The notes below the pieces were generated by a model. It worked only from the letters and a program-made list of their open reading frames with translations. It made no database searches and was not told the origin of the DNA. 64,000 nt of DNA from Candidatus Gastranaerophilales bacterium. GTDB taxonomy: Bacteria > Cyanobacteriota > Vampirovibrionia > Gastranaerophilales > Gastranaerophilaceae. How positions within the stretch are numbered: position 1 is the stretch's first letter; each line of letters starts with the position of its first letter. The translations under genes and the position numbers were made by a program. Shown here one piece after another: positions 62,966-64,000 of this stretch. The stretch is taken from assembly GCA_944324825.1 (NCBI GenBank), contig CALUXU010000011.1, forward strand, positions 1 to 64,000. Reading direction: 5' to 3'.

Positions 62966-63967
62966 ATGAAATATCAAAAGAGTTTAAATAATAAAAGAGT
63001 TCAATGTCTAATTTGTCCCAGAGAATGTAATCTGGGGGAAAATCAGGTTGGATTTTGTTCCGTAAGGAGGAATACCGGCGGAAATATTGAACTGGAAACT
63101 TACGGCTACAATACAGGAATGGCAATAGATCCTGTTGAAAAGAAACCGTTATACCATTTTTATCCGACAAGCCGAGTGCTCTCTTTTGGGACCAACGGGT
63201 GTATTATGGGGTGTCAATTCTGTCAGAATTGGCATATTACAAAAGTTACTCCGGATTATAGCAAACTTTTTAAAGTTCATCCGGAGGAAATTGTTCGATA
63301 TGCCTTGGAATATAATTGTAAATCTGTTGCATTTACTTATAATGATCCGATTGCTTTTCTTGAGTATGCTGTTGATACTGCAAAACTATGTAGAAAATAC
63401 GGAATAAAAACGATTGCTGTTACGTCAGGGTTTATTAATCCTGAACCTGCAATAGAGTTCTTTTATTATATGGATGCGGCAAATATTGATTTAAAGGGTT
63501 TTACTGATAAATTTTATAAAAAGAATTGTCTTGCCCGATTAACGCCTGTTCTTGATACTATCAAATATGTTAAAAATCATACCGATTGCTGGTTGGAATT
63601 AACGACATTATTGATAGACGGTGAGAATTCTTCAAATGATGAAATCGAAAAAGAATGTGAATGGATTATTGAAAATCTTGGGAAAGATGTTCCTATACAT
63701 TTTAGTGCCTTTCATCCGAGTTATAAAAGAATGAATATACAAAAAACAAAAATAGAAACTCTTATGCGCGGATATAATATTGCAAAAAATAAGGGAATAA
63801 AATATGTTTATACCGGAAATATTCTGCATCCGGAAAGCTCTGCAACCTATTGTCCAAATTGCGGCCGCCCGATTATCAAACGTGCCGGATTTAAAATTAT
63901 TGAAAACAATTTGAACGGTAATAAGTGCAAATTTTGCGGAACAATTTGTAACGGCTGGTTTGAATAA
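62966..63967 (+). CDS. amrS: AmrS radical SAM protein
   Basis: 333 aa. An N-terminal Cys-rich motif (CLICPRECNLGENQVGFC) is followed by the radical SAM CxxxCxxC in CIMGCQFCQNW near residue 75, with SAM-binding stretches after it. A C-terminal zinc ribbon (CPNCGRP then CKFCGTIC) closes the protein. It cleaves SAM to start a radical reaction; the substrate for the AmrS group is not established. Coupling to AmrAB across a shared promoter is the usual gene company. Confidence 0.92.
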   Translation: MKYQKSLNNKRVQCLICPRECNLGENQVGFCSVRRNTGGNIELETYGYNTGMAIDPVEKKPLYHFYPTSRVLSFGTNGCIMGCQFCQNWHITKVTPDYSKLFKVHPEEIVRYALEYNCKSVAFTYNDPIAFLEYAVDTAKLCRKYGIKTIAVTSGFINPEPAIEFFYYMDAANIDLKGFTDKFYKKNCLARLTPVLDTIKYVKNHTDCWLELTTLLIDGENSSNDEIEKECEWIIENLGKDVPIHFSAFHPSYKRMNIQKTKIETLMRGYNIAKNKGIKYVYTGNILHPESSATYCPNCGRPIIKRAGFKIIENNLNGNKCKFCGTICNGWFE

Positions 63968-63977
63968 TTTTTTTATA

Positions 63978-64000
63978 TATAATATTTAGTATGAAAAATA
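63978..64000 (+). CDS. First codons of a gene running off the window, leaderless start
   Basis: TATAAT at 63978-63983, then seven bases, then ATG at 63991 with MKN visible before the edge. Only the spacing, which matches other leaderless starts in the window, supports it. No product can be named. Confidence 0.35.

Overview
The window is 64 kb of AT-rich bacterial chromosome with dense, mostly short operons. Cyanobacterium-like traits sit next to a fermentative, anaerobic gene set: a TPS-type filamentous adhesin, CsaB, CHASE2-cyclase and an OprP-type porin, alongside an FNT formate channel, a membrane-bound hydrogenase-related complex and AmrS/AmrAB. Together with flagellar MotAB and several proteins of a type I associate with gut Melainabacteria (notably the 1041-aa protein beginning MGMAASQVRF), this suggests the non-photosynthetic Vampirovibrionia, order Gastranaerophilales. 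That placement is inference; no rRNA gene is present.

Layout. 1-4.6 kb: 3' part missing of a filamentous haemagglutinin-like adhesin, a tiny strongly initiated Ala/Lys-rich protein, an Fsr-like MFS exporter and a zinc alcohol dehydrogenase. 4.8-9.5 kb: motA-motB plus an overlapping unknown, convergent with coaX, then small proteins and a lytic transglycosylase. 9.6-22.2 kb (minus strand): trkA-trkH-bioD-bioA, then prenyl synthase-lepB-pabBC fusion-pabA-secreted GH13-era-recN. 22.3-28.8 kb (plus): a detached ClpX zinc finger, a helical unknown, ruvX, DUF1292, a protein made only of Clp N-domains, tilS, hpt and a CMP-sugar synthetase. 28.9-31.5 kb: secreted peptidases and a toxin-antitoxin pair. 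31.6-43.3 kb: uvrC (without its HhH tail), csaB, KDG kinase/KDPG aldolase, CHASE2-cyclase, recG and uvrB. 43.5-51.8 kb: a metzincin, ybaB-recR, an OppF/DppF-like ATPase, a very large protein with flagellin-like architecture and a cluster of small secreted proteins including a degenerate M48 peptidase. 51.8-61.6 kb: a six-gene energy-converting hydrogenase-related (Ehr) complex divergent from focA and a porin. 61.6-64 kb: amrB-amrA fusion divergent from amrS, and the first codons of another gene.

How the parts work together. The Ehr complex has the full Hyf/Hyc-like membrane arm and the iron-sulfur relay, but its large subunit has lost three of the four nickel-binding cysteines. It is therefore probably an ion pump driven by ferredoxin or formate-linked electrons rather than a hydrogenase, and the neighbouring FocA is consistent with formate handling. 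pabA/pabBC supplies pABA, and bioA/bioD supply the late biotin steps. uvrB, uvrC, recN, recG and recR give a concentration of repair genes.

A recurrent signal runs through the window. Several genes without a Shine-Dalgarno (recN, uvrC, uvrB, trkA, the toxin gene, amrAB, amrS, the metzincin and the edge gene) have a TATAAT-like -10 box six or seven bases before the ATG, so their transcripts would be leaderless. A second signal is a family of composite repeats placed directly after stop codons. No rRNA, tRNA, CRISPR array or insertion sequence was recognised.
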